64,000 nt of DNA, taken from Sthenelais limicola. Its lineage: Eukaryota > Annelida > Polychaeta > Phyllodocida > Sigalionidae. The notes beneath the pieces were generated by a model, which saw only the letters and a program-made list of their open reading frames with translations, had not been told where the DNA came from and ran no database searches. Positions 55,344-64,000 of this stretch are shown piece after piece (the stretch's first letter is position 1; each line of letters begins with the position of its first letter). The position numbers and the translations under genes were made by a program. The DNA is taken from positions 87,929,740 through 87,993,739 of the forward strand of contig OW804095.1 in the NCBI GenBank assembly GCA_942159475.1. The letters run 5' to 3'.

Positions 55344-55356
55344 TGCACATCGGGTA

Positions 55357-56378
55357 GTGGCAGGACCATGACTTTAGAGATTAGCAAAAGGGTTGATGTT
55401 GGTACTTTGTTTTTTAATTTTGTTATCTGCCAGCTTTTGTAGTTTAATAAGTTTATTAGCTTTTGAAATTGTGATTTGAATTTTAAAGTATTTTCAATTT
55501 CAATACCTAAATATTTGTAATTGTCAACTTCTTGAAGCGATTGTCCATTGAGAACCAATGTGTTTTCAGGCCTCAGGCACAGTTCATCTTTTGTCCACCT
55601 CAATCTCAGAACCGAATTTCTAAAAAAGGTTTGAATCTTGGATTTACTTAGGTTTAGCGATATTTTATTATCCATGTACCAGTAGTTCATGGCATTAAGG
55701 TCTTCTTGTAATTTTTTCGTTATGTCTATTGGGTTATTCCCTGAAAGATAAATTATGGTATCGTCAGCGAACATCTGAATTTTTGAATTTTTTATATAGT
55801 TGGGGAGGTCATTAATTAATGTATATGTTGAATAATAAGGGGCCCAGGGTTGTACCCTGGGGGACCCCGCAGGTTATGTTTGTTTCAGAGGAGGTTAATT
55901 TGTTAACTGATACCATTTGATGTCGGTTTGCAAGGTAATCTTTAACCCAATCTAATTCTTTATCTTTTATTCCGAATGTCATGAGTTTTTGAATGAGGCA
56001 TTGGTGATTTACCGTGTCAAAAGCTTTTTTGAGTTGAGGTAGACTGCCCTTGTTACGAGGTTATCGTTAAGGGCTTCATAGACACTCCACAGATACTTTA
56101 ATAAAGCATCTTGTGTCGATTTCCCTTGCCTGAAACCGTATTGATGACCACATAACCACATGACCACACTCCTCCTCCAAATAATACATGATTTGCCTGT
56201 GCGTAACCTTTTCCATAACCTTAGCTGGTAGTGGGATAGCTGAAATAGGACGATAGTTGCCTGGGTCAGTGATGTCACCTGCTTTAAATAACGGGGTAAC
56301 CCTGGAAACCTTCCAACTAGATGGTATGCTTGATTGAGTATAAGTTAGGTCAATGATATGTTTGAACTGGGAAGCCAA
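55357..56378 (-). pseudogene. LINE G reverse transcriptase
   Basis: Blocks: IIDLTYTQSSIPSSWKVSRVT, GNYRPISAIPLPAKVMEKV, QYGFRQGKSTQDALLKY, a decayed VYL-KAF block near 56040, TCGVPQGTTLGPLLFN near 55850, QMFADDTIIYLSGN (FADD), WYMDNKISLNLSKSKIQTFF, YKYLGIEIENTLKFKSQF and LLLISKVMVLPL, where the TA-flanked transposon cuts in. Frameshifts near 56080, 55990 and 55800. Confidence 0.9.
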
Positions 56379-57044
56379 CTGGTATTCTTAGGGAGGATTT
56401 CAGCAGCCAGGATGGAAGGTCTTTGATTCCAGATGATTTACTAGAGGGTATATTCTTTATTATTTGTTTTCGATCTGCTAAGGTAACTGGGTTGTAAGTA
56501 AAAGTGGTTTGTCTGGGGTTTATCTGTTGAGCGTTCAGGGTACCCGAGTACTTAAGTTTTTGGTCTGCACTTGGTATTGGTATGAGGTTTGCCAATTTGT
56601 CACCTATTGAGGCAAAATAATCGTTGAATTCACCAGGGACTTTTTGCGAATCAACTTGAATATTATCTTTTGATATTTTAATATCTATTGAGGCTTTTTG
56701 TTTTTTATTTATGAGTGGTCCTAGTTGTTGCCAGAATTTTTTTGGGTTATCTTTATTAAGTTCGAGTTGTGATCTTGTATAATTGTTTTTCAAATTTCTG
56801 GCTTTAAAATCTGGTTGACTCGTCTTCTCACTGCTTTTGCTTTGTCTAGTAATTGGGGGTTCTTTAGCTTCAATGAAGCCTTCAAGAGCTGGTATCTATT
56901 TTTCATTAATTCAAATTTTTGCCTTTACATTTTTCATCTCTTTCATTGGGCAGAGTATGTTAATTTTCTCAGTTATAACCTGAAGCATATTGTTCCAGCA
57001 GTCGTTTGGGCTTAGTGATTTTAAAAGGTCATCGCAGTTGCAGC
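56350..57044 (-). pseudogene. LINE G EEP-RT linker
   Basis: The frame at 56350-56793 reads NNYTRSQLELNKDNPKKFWQ, FNDYFASIGDKLANLIP and ADRKQIIKNIPSSKSSGIKD, the conserved linker before RT. 56800-57044 continues upstream in broken frames (NNMLQVITEKINILCPMKEM). Confidence 0.85.
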
Positions 57045-57412
57045 TCAGGAGCAGACATTCCAATTGGGTTTCGTTAAAATTCTTATATGAGCGACATCTG
57101 AAGCTGATTTTTTATATTCTTCTTTGTTTTTTTTTATGATTAAGAAGGTTGCTTTATGATCGCTTATATTCAGGTCCAGAATTCCACATTTCGAAATAAA
57201 CTTTGTGTTGGTGTAAATTAAATCTATTAAGGTTGAACTTGTTGTGGTTTGTCTGGTTGGGAGATGAATAATCTGCCTTAGAGCGGTGTTATTTTCGAAG
57301 TAATTAATGTTTAAGTCACCTGTTACTATTAGTTCCCCTTTGCTGCCTAATTTACTTAAAGACGACAATAAAGAATCAACTGCGGCTGGAATAGATCCAC
57401 TAGGTGGCCTGT
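57045..57412 (-). pseudogene. LINE G EEP endonuclease, C-terminal part
   Basis: From the duplicated target ACAGGCC the frame reads RPPSGSIPAAVDSLLSSLSK, ELIVTGDLNINYFENN, STLIDLIYTNTKF and ILDLNISDHKATFLI: YRPP, GDxN, IDLIYT and SDH endonuclease blocks with the catalytic D, N, D and H. The codons just upstream in the same open frame (KVYQTKPN and before) belong to LINE H's 3' tail. Confidence 0.88.
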
Positions 57413-57694
57413 TTGGTTTGGTTTGGTATACTTTTATTTGCAGACTTGCTGCCAATCGAGGATTTCTCCGAACAATAGGGAGGTCTTCGGGCACCTCATT
57501 AGCATAATTTTGTATTCATGATGTAGGTTTACTCCCTCTCAGTCATTGACTGCTGAGGTTCGCTACAAGAATGTCTTAAGTAATTATTTTTGCATGTGAC
57601 TAGTAACAACAATTTGGCACCTTTAGATAATACACAAGGGTAATTCTATCTTTCTTTTGCTTGATGTTTCAGGCATACTTATATAAAATATTCA

Positions 57695-57975
57695 TCATTC
57701 CAGACATATACATTTATAATCAATTTGTTTATGAGCCATTGCCAGGAGCCTATTCCAAGAATATGGTAATTGATGGTATATCGACTTTCTTATCTGTTCA
57801 GTCTTTGGGATATCGTGTTTCAGGATTTTTTTACCATCTCTGAAATTACGTGTATTTATTGTTCTAAGATCAATATTTCTTGGGTCTTGGGCCCGGCAAT
57901 GGCCCATTTGTAGCAGGTGGAGGCGTCGTCAATGGTAACAGTACTTTTGTAATATGCAGTTCATCAACATTTGTC
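57695..57975 (-). pseudogene. LINE H ORF2 C-terminus
   Basis: Reads IDLRTINTRNFRDGKKILKH and YSWNRLLAMAHKQIDYKCI, parallel to LINE G's C-terminus. A frameshift near 57940 separates it from the RT frame. Confidence 0.85.
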
Positions 57976-58938
57976 CTAGACGGTATTCGATATTATAGTT
58001 CTTAAAATACAGTTTTGTAGTATTTGGAGTTTGTGGATGGTGGTGTTTCCACATGATTCTAACAGTATATCTGCTTGGTCAATGATCGGCAGCACCATCA
58101 CTTTGTAAACTAACAACAGTGTTTTTTGAGTTAGTTTTTCTCTTAACTTAGTGAATTGCCAACTTTTGTAGTTGAGCATATTTGTTAACTTCTGAATCAT
58201 TGACTTAAATTTCAGTGCACTGTCGATCTCAATACCTAAGTACTTATAAGTTGTGATATGTTCCAAAATTGTACCGTCAAGGGACACATGGTACTGGGGT
58301 TGTATTCCCATATTTTCGGAGATCCACCTTGACCTGAGCATTGGCCTTGGAAAGATGGTTTGTACTTTTGATTTATCTAGATTTAAAGATATTTTATTTA
58401 ATTTACACCATTGGCCCATTGAGTTCAGATCAGACTAGAGATCGTTAGTTATCTGTGCAAGGTTTGGGTCTGAATTATATATTATAGTATCGTCCGCGAA
58501 CATTTGAATTTTGGAGTTGCGAATATATCTAGGTAAATCATTTATATATAAATTGAATAATATTGGGCTGAGAGTAGTTCCTTGTGGCACGCCACAGCTT
58601 ATTATTTTTGGGCTAGAAAGGATGTCATTGACATAAACTTGTTGACTTCTATTCGTTAGATAGTCTTTAAACCATCTATGTTCCTTTCCCGTGATTCCGA
58701 ATAATTTTAGTTTTTCCAGTAGTCTTACGTGATTTACGGTGTTGAAGGCTTTTCTCAGGTCAAGGTAGATGGACCGTACTGCACAATTTTTGTTCAATGC
58801 TTGATACACTTCATTTAAATATGTTATAATAGCATCTTGAGTTGACTTTCTAGTTCTAAAACCGAATTGGTAGTCGTACAACAAGTTATAATCATTCAAG
58901 TATGTTGATAATTGGGTATGGACTACTTTTTCTAACAC
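57976..58938 (-). pseudogene. LINE H reverse transcriptase, one stop
   Basis: Two frames in phase, separated by a stop at 58435. Blocks: VLEKVVHTQLSTYL, YQFGFRTRKSTQDAI, IYLDLRKAFNTVNHVRLL, ISCGVPQGTTLSPILFNLYI, QMFADDTIIYN (FADD), WCKLNKISLNLDKSKVQTIF, YKYLGIEIDSALKFKSMI, VMVLPIIDQADILLESCG. Fingers and endonuclease are absent through 5' truncation. The VLPIIDQADI block is the intact version of the site where LINE G is interrupted. Confidence 0.92.
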
Positions 58939-58948
58939 TTTGGCCTGT

Positions 58949-59383
58949 ATACATTAAGGATTGTTATTGTTTTAATCTTGTTTTGTTGTAACTTAGTTAC
59001 TTGAATTTCAATGTCCCCGTTGCAAACCTGTAACTCATCACTGACTGGCTCTAAAGTATAAGTTATTAAGCCACCACCAGTTTTTTTTAGGTATTTCTAT
59101 CGTTTCTATGGATGGAATATCCATCAATGCTTATTAAATGGTCATAGATTTTGTGGTTCAACCAAGTTTCAGTTAGACACAGAACCTGACATGGAATAGT
59201 TTCTACTAGAGCTTCGATTTCTTCGATTTTACTGAGTAAACTTCTGACATTCAGACTTAGTATTTCAAAGCCTTTCGTGTTATCAAATGATTCTGATTGT
59301 GAGAGTGATATCTCTTCATTTTGTATATTGCTTGCGTTTGGTAACACCCTTTGGGAGTGACACTGGGGATCGGATTGCCTCAC
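58949..59383 (-). pseudogene. LINE G EEP endonuclease, N-terminal part
   Basis: Starts MRQSDPQCHSQRVLPNAS at 59383, then GFEILSLNVRSLLSKIEEIE, VLCLTETWLNHKIYDHL and, past a shift near 59090, GGGLITYTLEPVSDELQVCN and KTITILNVY, where LINE H enters. The SLNVRS, TETWL and GGG blocks are standard EEP. An ORF1 upstream is not visible; 59390-59640 has no domain. Confidence 0.87.
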
Positions 59384-59390
59384 ATAATCA

Positions 59391-59825
59391 CTTTAGGACC
59401 ATTGTTATTAGTTTCCATGAAGCCTTTTGGCAACTAAAATTATTAATAATGTAGTTTTTTAATTTTACTTTTACTTGGGGCTTCCATGAAGCCTTGATAT
59501 TCACTTAATTTCTTTGTCGGACAATTTTGTAACTGGAGTTGTATTTTGTAGCTATTGTAGCCACATACCAGAAGTATCGAGATAGCTTAAAGCTTTGATA
59601 AGTTATGTTAAATACGTGTAGGTGACCCGTCATCGATTATATTATCCGAGACCTTGGTGACCGATGCGGTAACCACGGCCCCCGCGTGTGTTTACATCAC
59701 GTCATAGTACGCATCGTTCCTTCCCCCATTCATTCCTCACTCTACGCCCATCTCCCGATCGGCAGGCACGCCAGAAAATTTTTTTCTGCTGTTTTGTTGC
59801 GATATTGTCAGAATTTTTAGTCAAC
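59391..59825. other. Non-coding, including putative leader of the gag-like gene
   Basis: 59640-59825 is GC-richer (CGGCCCCCGCGTGTG, CACGTCATAGTACGC) and may be the 5' end of the element carrying the next gene. No TATA box is evident. Confidence 0.4.
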
Positions 59826-60475
59826 ATGGGTCATTGCAGTCATTGTAACACTGTTCATGACGGGAAGACGGGAAAGAATTGTACGAGGCCAAAGAATAAC
59901 GACATACCTGAAGAAATGTCTGCTTTGGAGAAGGCTGATGTGTTGACGGGGCGTGTCAACGGCCTAGAGGGCATGATGAAGACGATTTTGGCTACGGTAG
60001 AGAAGTTAGATAAGAAGTCCGACAATCCAGTGACTGCTAGTTCCAGTTCTTCATCTGAGGTTATGTTTAACTCTCGTATCTCCAGGTCGATGTTTAATGA
60101 GGATCATGAGGACAGACATCGTGATGAGAGTGTAGAAAGTTCGATTTATGGCATACCTGTGCGTCGAAGGAGGAGTTCATCTCGGAAGAGAGTTGGTTGG
60201 TTCGACCGGGAGCAGTTTCTCGATAAGGGTGAGGTGATAGAGAACTTTGACACTTTATTATTGTTGAACCTACAGTTGTTGGAGAACATGCTTGGTGATT
60301 CACGCCCTCACGATGAACTTTTGGGCGTTCTATCTCACTGTATAACGATGACAGAGAAGAACTCATCGTCTATGTATACTTTAAAAGCTTCTCTAATGTA
60401 TGATGCGGCTGTGATAGTGGGGGAGGAAATTGGTGAATATCATAAGAATCGTGCAAATCACGACACCTTTTTTAA
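59826..60475 (+). pseudogene. Gag-like gene of a recombinase-type retrotransposon, truncated
   Basis: The start at 59826 (MGHCSHCNTVHDGKTGKNC) is preferred over upstream in-frame ATGs because the Cys/His motif begins there, as in the gag-like ORF at 34367 (MVACTACGHEHPHPG). Residues 35-65 look coiled coil (KADVLTGRVNGLEGMMKTIL). Then come a Ser-rich stretch, a basic RRRRSSSRKR near residue 120 and a helical region REQFLDKGEVIENFDTLLLL. The frame is cut at about 60470 by the next transposon, which supplies the last codons and stop. Function inferred: RNA-binding structural protein of a DIRS/Ngaro-like element. Confidence 0.5.
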
Positions 60476-60980
60476 ATTTTGCATGTTGATAGTATAGACC
60501 ATGAGGTATTCAAAAACCACCGGCTACACGCTGGCAACCCCCCCCTGGTGGCCAGTAGCTACAAAATTCAAAATGGCTGACCAAAATATCAAATGTACAA
60601 TATCTTCGCTTTTACTGACTGTATCGTCAAGTGTAATACCAATTTATAGATGTTTTTGACTATGAGGAATCCATTTCCGAAGATCATTTTTAGATTCAAG
60701 GTCATTTTCAAGGTCAAAATCCAAAATGGCTGCCGCTGTAGAACAAGAATCTCATATCTCCACTACAACCAGCAACATACACTTGTATAATACCATATTT
60801 CTATGTTATATGTTGTCAGCAATCTATTTTAGAAATCATTGATCTGTTTGTAGGTCACTTTTAAGGTCAAATTCAAGGTCAAAATGCAATACGGCCACTA
60901 TTCAAAACAATAGGACCCTATCTCAGCACTTACAATCATTATATCTATGTGTGATGCCAGTTTGATTTAAGGTGTGTGAT
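60470..60980 (+). repeat. Left terminal inverted repeat
   Basis: Begins about TTTAAATTTTGCATGTTGAT. Built of diverged subunits of about 150 bases, each ending AAGGTCAAAATCCAAAATGGC or similar. Complement of 63560-64000. Confidence 0.85.
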
Positions 60981-61540
60981 TTAAATTTTGCATGTTGATA
61001 TTATAGACCATGGGGTATTCAAAAACCACTGGCTACATGCTGACAACCACCCTGGTGGCCGGTAGCTGCAAAATTGAAAATGGCTGACCAAAATAGCATT
61101 TGTACCATATCTCCGCTTCTATTGACTGTATCGTCAAGTATAATACTACTTTACAGATGTTTTTGAGTATGAGGAATTCATTTCTACAAGTTATTTTAAC
61201 TTTCAAGATCATTTTCAAGGTCAAACCTCAATATAACCACCACTGATAAACCAAAATGTCATATTTCAGCTCCACTTTACACCATAAACATAGACCAGCT
61301 TGCCTATGTTTTAGGTTGCAAGGAATCCATTTTGCTAACTCATTATTCTGTTCCAACTGTATTTCCAAGGTCACAATCCAATATGGCCACTACAGGGTAC
61401 AACAAATGTCATATCTCTGGTCCTGTTTGCATTGCATCTATATGGTGTTGTACATAATGAAGTCTATGTTTCTTTTTTGCACTTTTTTTGATCTCAGCCC
61501 TAATATAAGGATCAATATACAGATATGACACATGAGGTTG
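60981..61540 (+). repeat. Second, partial copy of the left repeat
   Basis: Restarts with TTTAAATTTTGCATGTTGAT, CAAAAACCACTGGCTACATG, CTGGTGGCCGGTAGCTGC, followed by more AAGGTCA...CAATATGGCCAC subunits. The left end is thus duplicated in tandem; the right end shows one copy within the window. Confidence 0.8.
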
Positions 61541-61679
61541 GGGTGATTAAGTCACTCACTTATAAATAGCCAGCACAACCACCACCTGTCATTCTTTAGT
61601 ACTCCAGAGTTGGGGAAAGAGAACTTGTATTTCTATCTCTGACTGAAGACTATCATAGGTGCTACACAAACCTGTATTG

Positions 61680-63505
61680 CATATACTGCCCTTGTTTTGC
61701 CTTTATACTCGAGTTCATACCATGGGTCTTGACCAAAGCCAAAAGCATAGTATTAAGTTGCTTAAAGAGAACAGTGGTCCAAAAAGCCTTTATGGCCAGG
61801 TTGAAGAAAAAACTAATTGAACTCTCAAAGGCAGAAGTTCTTGAGGGTCTTGGGGTGATTGAGAAATTTGAATATGCAAGCATCCATACAACTACCTCTG
61901 ACTCCATTGAACACCTGAAAAGCTTTGTATGTGAGCAGCAGAAATTCCTTAATTACCTCAAACTTCTGCTTGACCTTGTAGATCAGGAGCTAATCATCAA
62001 TCCTTATGAACAGACATGCACTCTTTGGAACTGCCTTCAGGATTTGCCAACTATTGGAAAAGCCATGTATTTAAAATTTGTAATTGAGCAGATTGAGGAG
62101 TGTACCACACCACTCTGATCTCATCCCCAAGGCAAATCTCTATATCTTCCTCTGATGACCTGCAGTGAACTTAAATAAATGCAAAGACAAACTGGCATCA
62201 TTGAAAGCTTCTGCAGCAGTTGTGACACAAATGTTACACATGGCTGTTGTAATACATATCATTAAACCACAGTGAGCCAATGTCTTTGATGAATATGCTG
62301 GTTTACATCTCCTGCCTTTCATGATAAATCAGATCAATACATGTGCCACAAGAATAGATGCCATCTGGGATTGCTATCCTCAGGATTATCTAAAATATCA
62401 ATCACATGTGAAACGTCTTGGTGAGACAGTTGCTCAAAGAACAAGAGTTTCAGAAAAGGTCACCATCTCCCAACAGAAAAGATTGGCAGGCTTTCCTGAA
62501 AGTTAGTGAGAATAAAGATCAACTCCAGTTTCTATCTAATGAGCTTGTGAAGGCAACTTCCAGATCCAATTATCAGCTCTTGACAATAAAGGGAGAACTT
62601 GTGCTGTCTAACAAGCTATTAGAATTGTCTGACATCACTCCATGTGAGCATGAGGAGGTAGACTCACGGATGAGGCTGCACATGTGCCATGCTTCCATTG
62701 GTGGCCATACGAAAACTTTCCTCTGGACTGTTGATTCTGATGTCATTGTACTGTCTGTCCACCGCTTTACAACAGTTCAAAGCCTGGGGCTTATTGAGTT
62801 GTGGGTTGACTTTGGAAGCTGACAGGCATACACTGATATACCAGTTCATGAACTTTCTATGCAGCTAGGCCCCGATAATTGTAAATCCTTCCATTTTTTC
62901 ATGCCGTTACAGGTTGTGACATAACATCTAGCATGTTAGGCATTGGGAAGAAATCTGGACAGAATGCTTGGATGAACTTTTACTGAAGTAACTGGAACAA
63001 TGGTTGGCTTAATTGAAAATCTGCAAGAGCTGACAGAGGATTCCCTCCATATGTAGTGCATGGAGCAACTTACAGTGCTCATATACTGTCAGAACTGTTG
63101 CTGGGTAACAGTAAATGCTGCACGAAGACTTCTGTTCACTCACTGTCTTAGGTCCCTAGAGAGCATACCCCTAGTGCAGCCTTGTACCAGCATGTTAAAA
63201 GAACAATTTTGGTGTCCGCTTTCATTTGGCATCCAGCCTTGGAGAAGCAATTATGTCTGCCAGATCCTGCAAAGTATGCTTGGGAATGGAATTGATGCCT
63301 CGAGACATGGGTCCCATATTGGACTGACTTGGGAGACGCTAGTGCAACCTGTTCACTAATGCTTCACTGCACTTGCATGAAAGCATGTAAACGGAGGTGT
63401 GAATGTTTCAAAGATGGATTGAGGTGCCCACCATCGTGCAAATGTCAGGGTGGATGCTACAAGAATTTTGCAGAATTTAAACTTTTTTATCCTTAATATT
63501 GAACT
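61680..63505 (+). pseudogene. Transposon-borne protein with C-terminal CXC domain
   Basis: Broken plus-strand frames of a large protein common in invertebrate genomes. 61729-62118: helical N-terminal part (AFMARLKKKLIELSKAEVLE). 62320-62506: IDAIWDCYPQDYLKYQSHVK. 62500-62820: WQAFLKVSENKDQLQFL, CEHEEVDSRMRLHMCHAS, FLWTVDSDVIVLSVHRF and IELWVDFGS, where acidic residues in EEVDSR and VDSDVI are candidate catalytic sites. 63060-63360: CRSLES-type VNAARRLLFTH. 63373-63480: CTCMKACKRRCECFKDG and CPPSCKCQGGCYKN, a tesmin/TSO1-like CXC zinc-binding domain. At least five shifts or stops. A transposase role is inferred from its place between TIRs. Confidence 0.75.
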
Positions 63506-63559
63506 AAAAAAAATAAAGAGTAATAGCTTTGGACCTTAGAAATGACCTTGAAATGCAAA

Positions 63560-64000
63560 AAGGGCCCCAGAATTGGATTCCTTACACCTTAAATCATAGA
63601 CTAACCGGTATCATACATAGATATAGTGATTGTAGGTGCTGAGGTCCTATTGTTTTGAATGGCTGCCATTTTGCATTTTGACCTTCAAACAGATCAATGA
63701 TTTCAAAAATAGATTGCTAGCAACATATAACATAGAAATATGGTATTGTACAAGTGTATGGTGCTGGCAGTAGTGGAGATATGAGATTCTTGTTCCACAG
63801 CTGCAGCCATATTGGATTTTGACCTTGAAAATGACCTTGAATCTAAAAATAACCTTTGGAAATGGTTTCCTCATAGTCAAAAACATCTATAAATTGGTAT
63901 TACACTTGACAATACAGTCAATAGAAGCGGAGATATGGTACATTTGCTATTTTGGTCGGCCATTTTGAATTTTGCAGCTACCAGCCACCAGCGGGGTTGC
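63560..64000 (-). repeat. Right terminal inverted repeat, runs off the window
   Basis: Complement of 60530-60980: TTGACCTTGAAAATGACC, CATCTATAAATTGGTATTAC, AATAGAAGCGGAGATATGG and GGTCGGCCATTTTGAATTTT correspond in order. Confidence 0.88.

Larger units (their letters stand above)
49644..55354. mobile_element. TA-flanked DNA transposon inserted in LINE G
   Basis: The ends are CCCGATGTGCA (49644-49654) and its complement TGCACATCGGG (55344-55354), each flanked by TA (49642-49643 and 55355-55356). Removing the segment with one TA restores the LINE codons for VLPLIDQ exactly. Subterminal words such as GTTTTGCACCTGA occur on both sides of the nested CACTA-like element (49728 and 53669). No transposase frame; about 2.8 kb once the nested element is subtracted. 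TA targets suggest a mariner-like or related superfamily, but the TIR is not one I can name. Confidence 0.85.
57413..58941 (-). mobile_element. LINE H, 5'-truncated copy inserted in LINE G
   Basis: Flanked by the 7-bp duplicate ACAGGCC (plus-strand GGCCTGT at 57406-57412 and 58942-58948). It starts inside RT, ends with a roughly 280-base 3' UTR and a short CAAAC/ACCAA repeat tail (57413-57430). Same LINE family as its host G. The short-repeat tail instead of poly(A) fits CR1/L2-like LINEs. Confidence 0.9.
49160..59390 (-). mobile_element. Near full-length LINE (LINE G), cut by two later insertions
   Basis: The pieces in minus order are EEP N-terminus (59383-58949), EEP C-terminus (57412-57045), linker (57044-56350), RT (56378-55357) and C-terminus (49641-49187). 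The first gap is LINE H with a 7-bp target duplicate; the second is a TA-flanked DNA transposon. Ignoring them, the frame reads straight through both junctions: ...LNVY-RPPSGS... and ...VLPL-IDQADI.... Confidence 0.9.
60470..64000 (+). mobile_element. Large DNA transposon with about 450-bp TIRs and a CXC-protein gene
   Basis: 60530-60980 is complementary, with some divergence, to 63560-64000. The last bases of the window, CCAGCGGGGTTGC, pair with GCAACCCCCCCCTGG near 60525, so the right end lies about 55-60 bases past the window. Between them is a broken gene for a widespread invertebrate protein ending in a CXC domain. The left TIR interrupts the gag-like gene. Confidence 0.85.

Noticed and set aside
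55343..55356. RT frame end PDVQ* as a natural C-terminus
   Set aside because: Those codons are the transposon terminus CCCGATGTGCA; the LINE continues at 49641.
57413..57494. Upstream part of the endonuclease-like frame read as EEP coding
   Set aside because: The target duplicate shows these codons are the 3' UTR and tail of LINE H that happen to be in frame with LINE G.

Overview
The window looks like a transposon graveyard from an animal genome, most likely a marine invertebrate. It holds introns-free, broken retroelement and DNA-transposon reading frames of metazoan type and a high A+T background. I cannot name the phylum. I see no convincing host gene, no tRNA or rRNA gene and no prokaryotic operon. 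Nearly every recognisable reading frame belongs to a mobile element, and many elements are nested in one another.

Layout. 1-3.7 kb: minus-strand LINE whose ORF1 region carries a coiled-coil/RRM-like part, a NADAR (YbiA-like) domain and an SGNH esterase, followed by an EEP endonuclease that runs off the left edge. 5.7-12.2 kb: Penelope-like repeat units split by a 5.66-kb retrovirus-like LTR element (6466-12129). Its LTRs are nearly identical, its TSD is ACAT, and an internal deletion joins gag-protease to the envelope membrane anchor. 12.5-13.0 kb: 205-bp direct repeats. 17.3-23.5 kb: a decayed LINE interrupted by an LTR-like block and by a Ngaro/DIRS-type tyrosine-recombinase retrotransposon with the textbook A1-ORFs-B1-A2-B2 split repeats. 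25.3-26.0 kb: Ty3/gypsy integrase. 27.6-29.7 kb: 5'-truncated LINE with an open RT. 31.0-33.1 kb: Polinton/Maverick-like remnant with integrase, small late-type ORFs and packaging ATPase. 34.4-44.7 kb: a second tyrosine-recombinase retrotransposon split by two LINEs, a solo LTR and a MITE. 44.8-47.5 kb: possible foldback element with inverted minisatellite arrays. 47.6-48.6 kb: another LINE. 49.2-59.4 kb: one LINE (called G here) cut by a younger LINE (H, TSD ACAGGCC) and by a TA-flanked DNA transposon. That transposon contains a CACTA-like element (TSD CAC), which contains a MITE. 59.8 kb to the end: a gag-like gene truncated by a large DNA transposon with about 450-bp terminal inverted repeats and a CXC-domain protein gene.

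The genes do not form a host pathway. They make sense element by element: RT plus endonuclease for target-primed retrotransposition (LINEs), gag/RT/RNase H/tyrosine recombinase for DIRS-like elements, gag/protease/LTRs for the retrovirus-like element, and ATPase plus integrase for the Polinton. The most unusual module is the NADAR plus SGNH pair within a LINE ORF1 region.

Frames, motifs and repeat junctions were read by eye. Family names rest on recognised motifs, not on searches.
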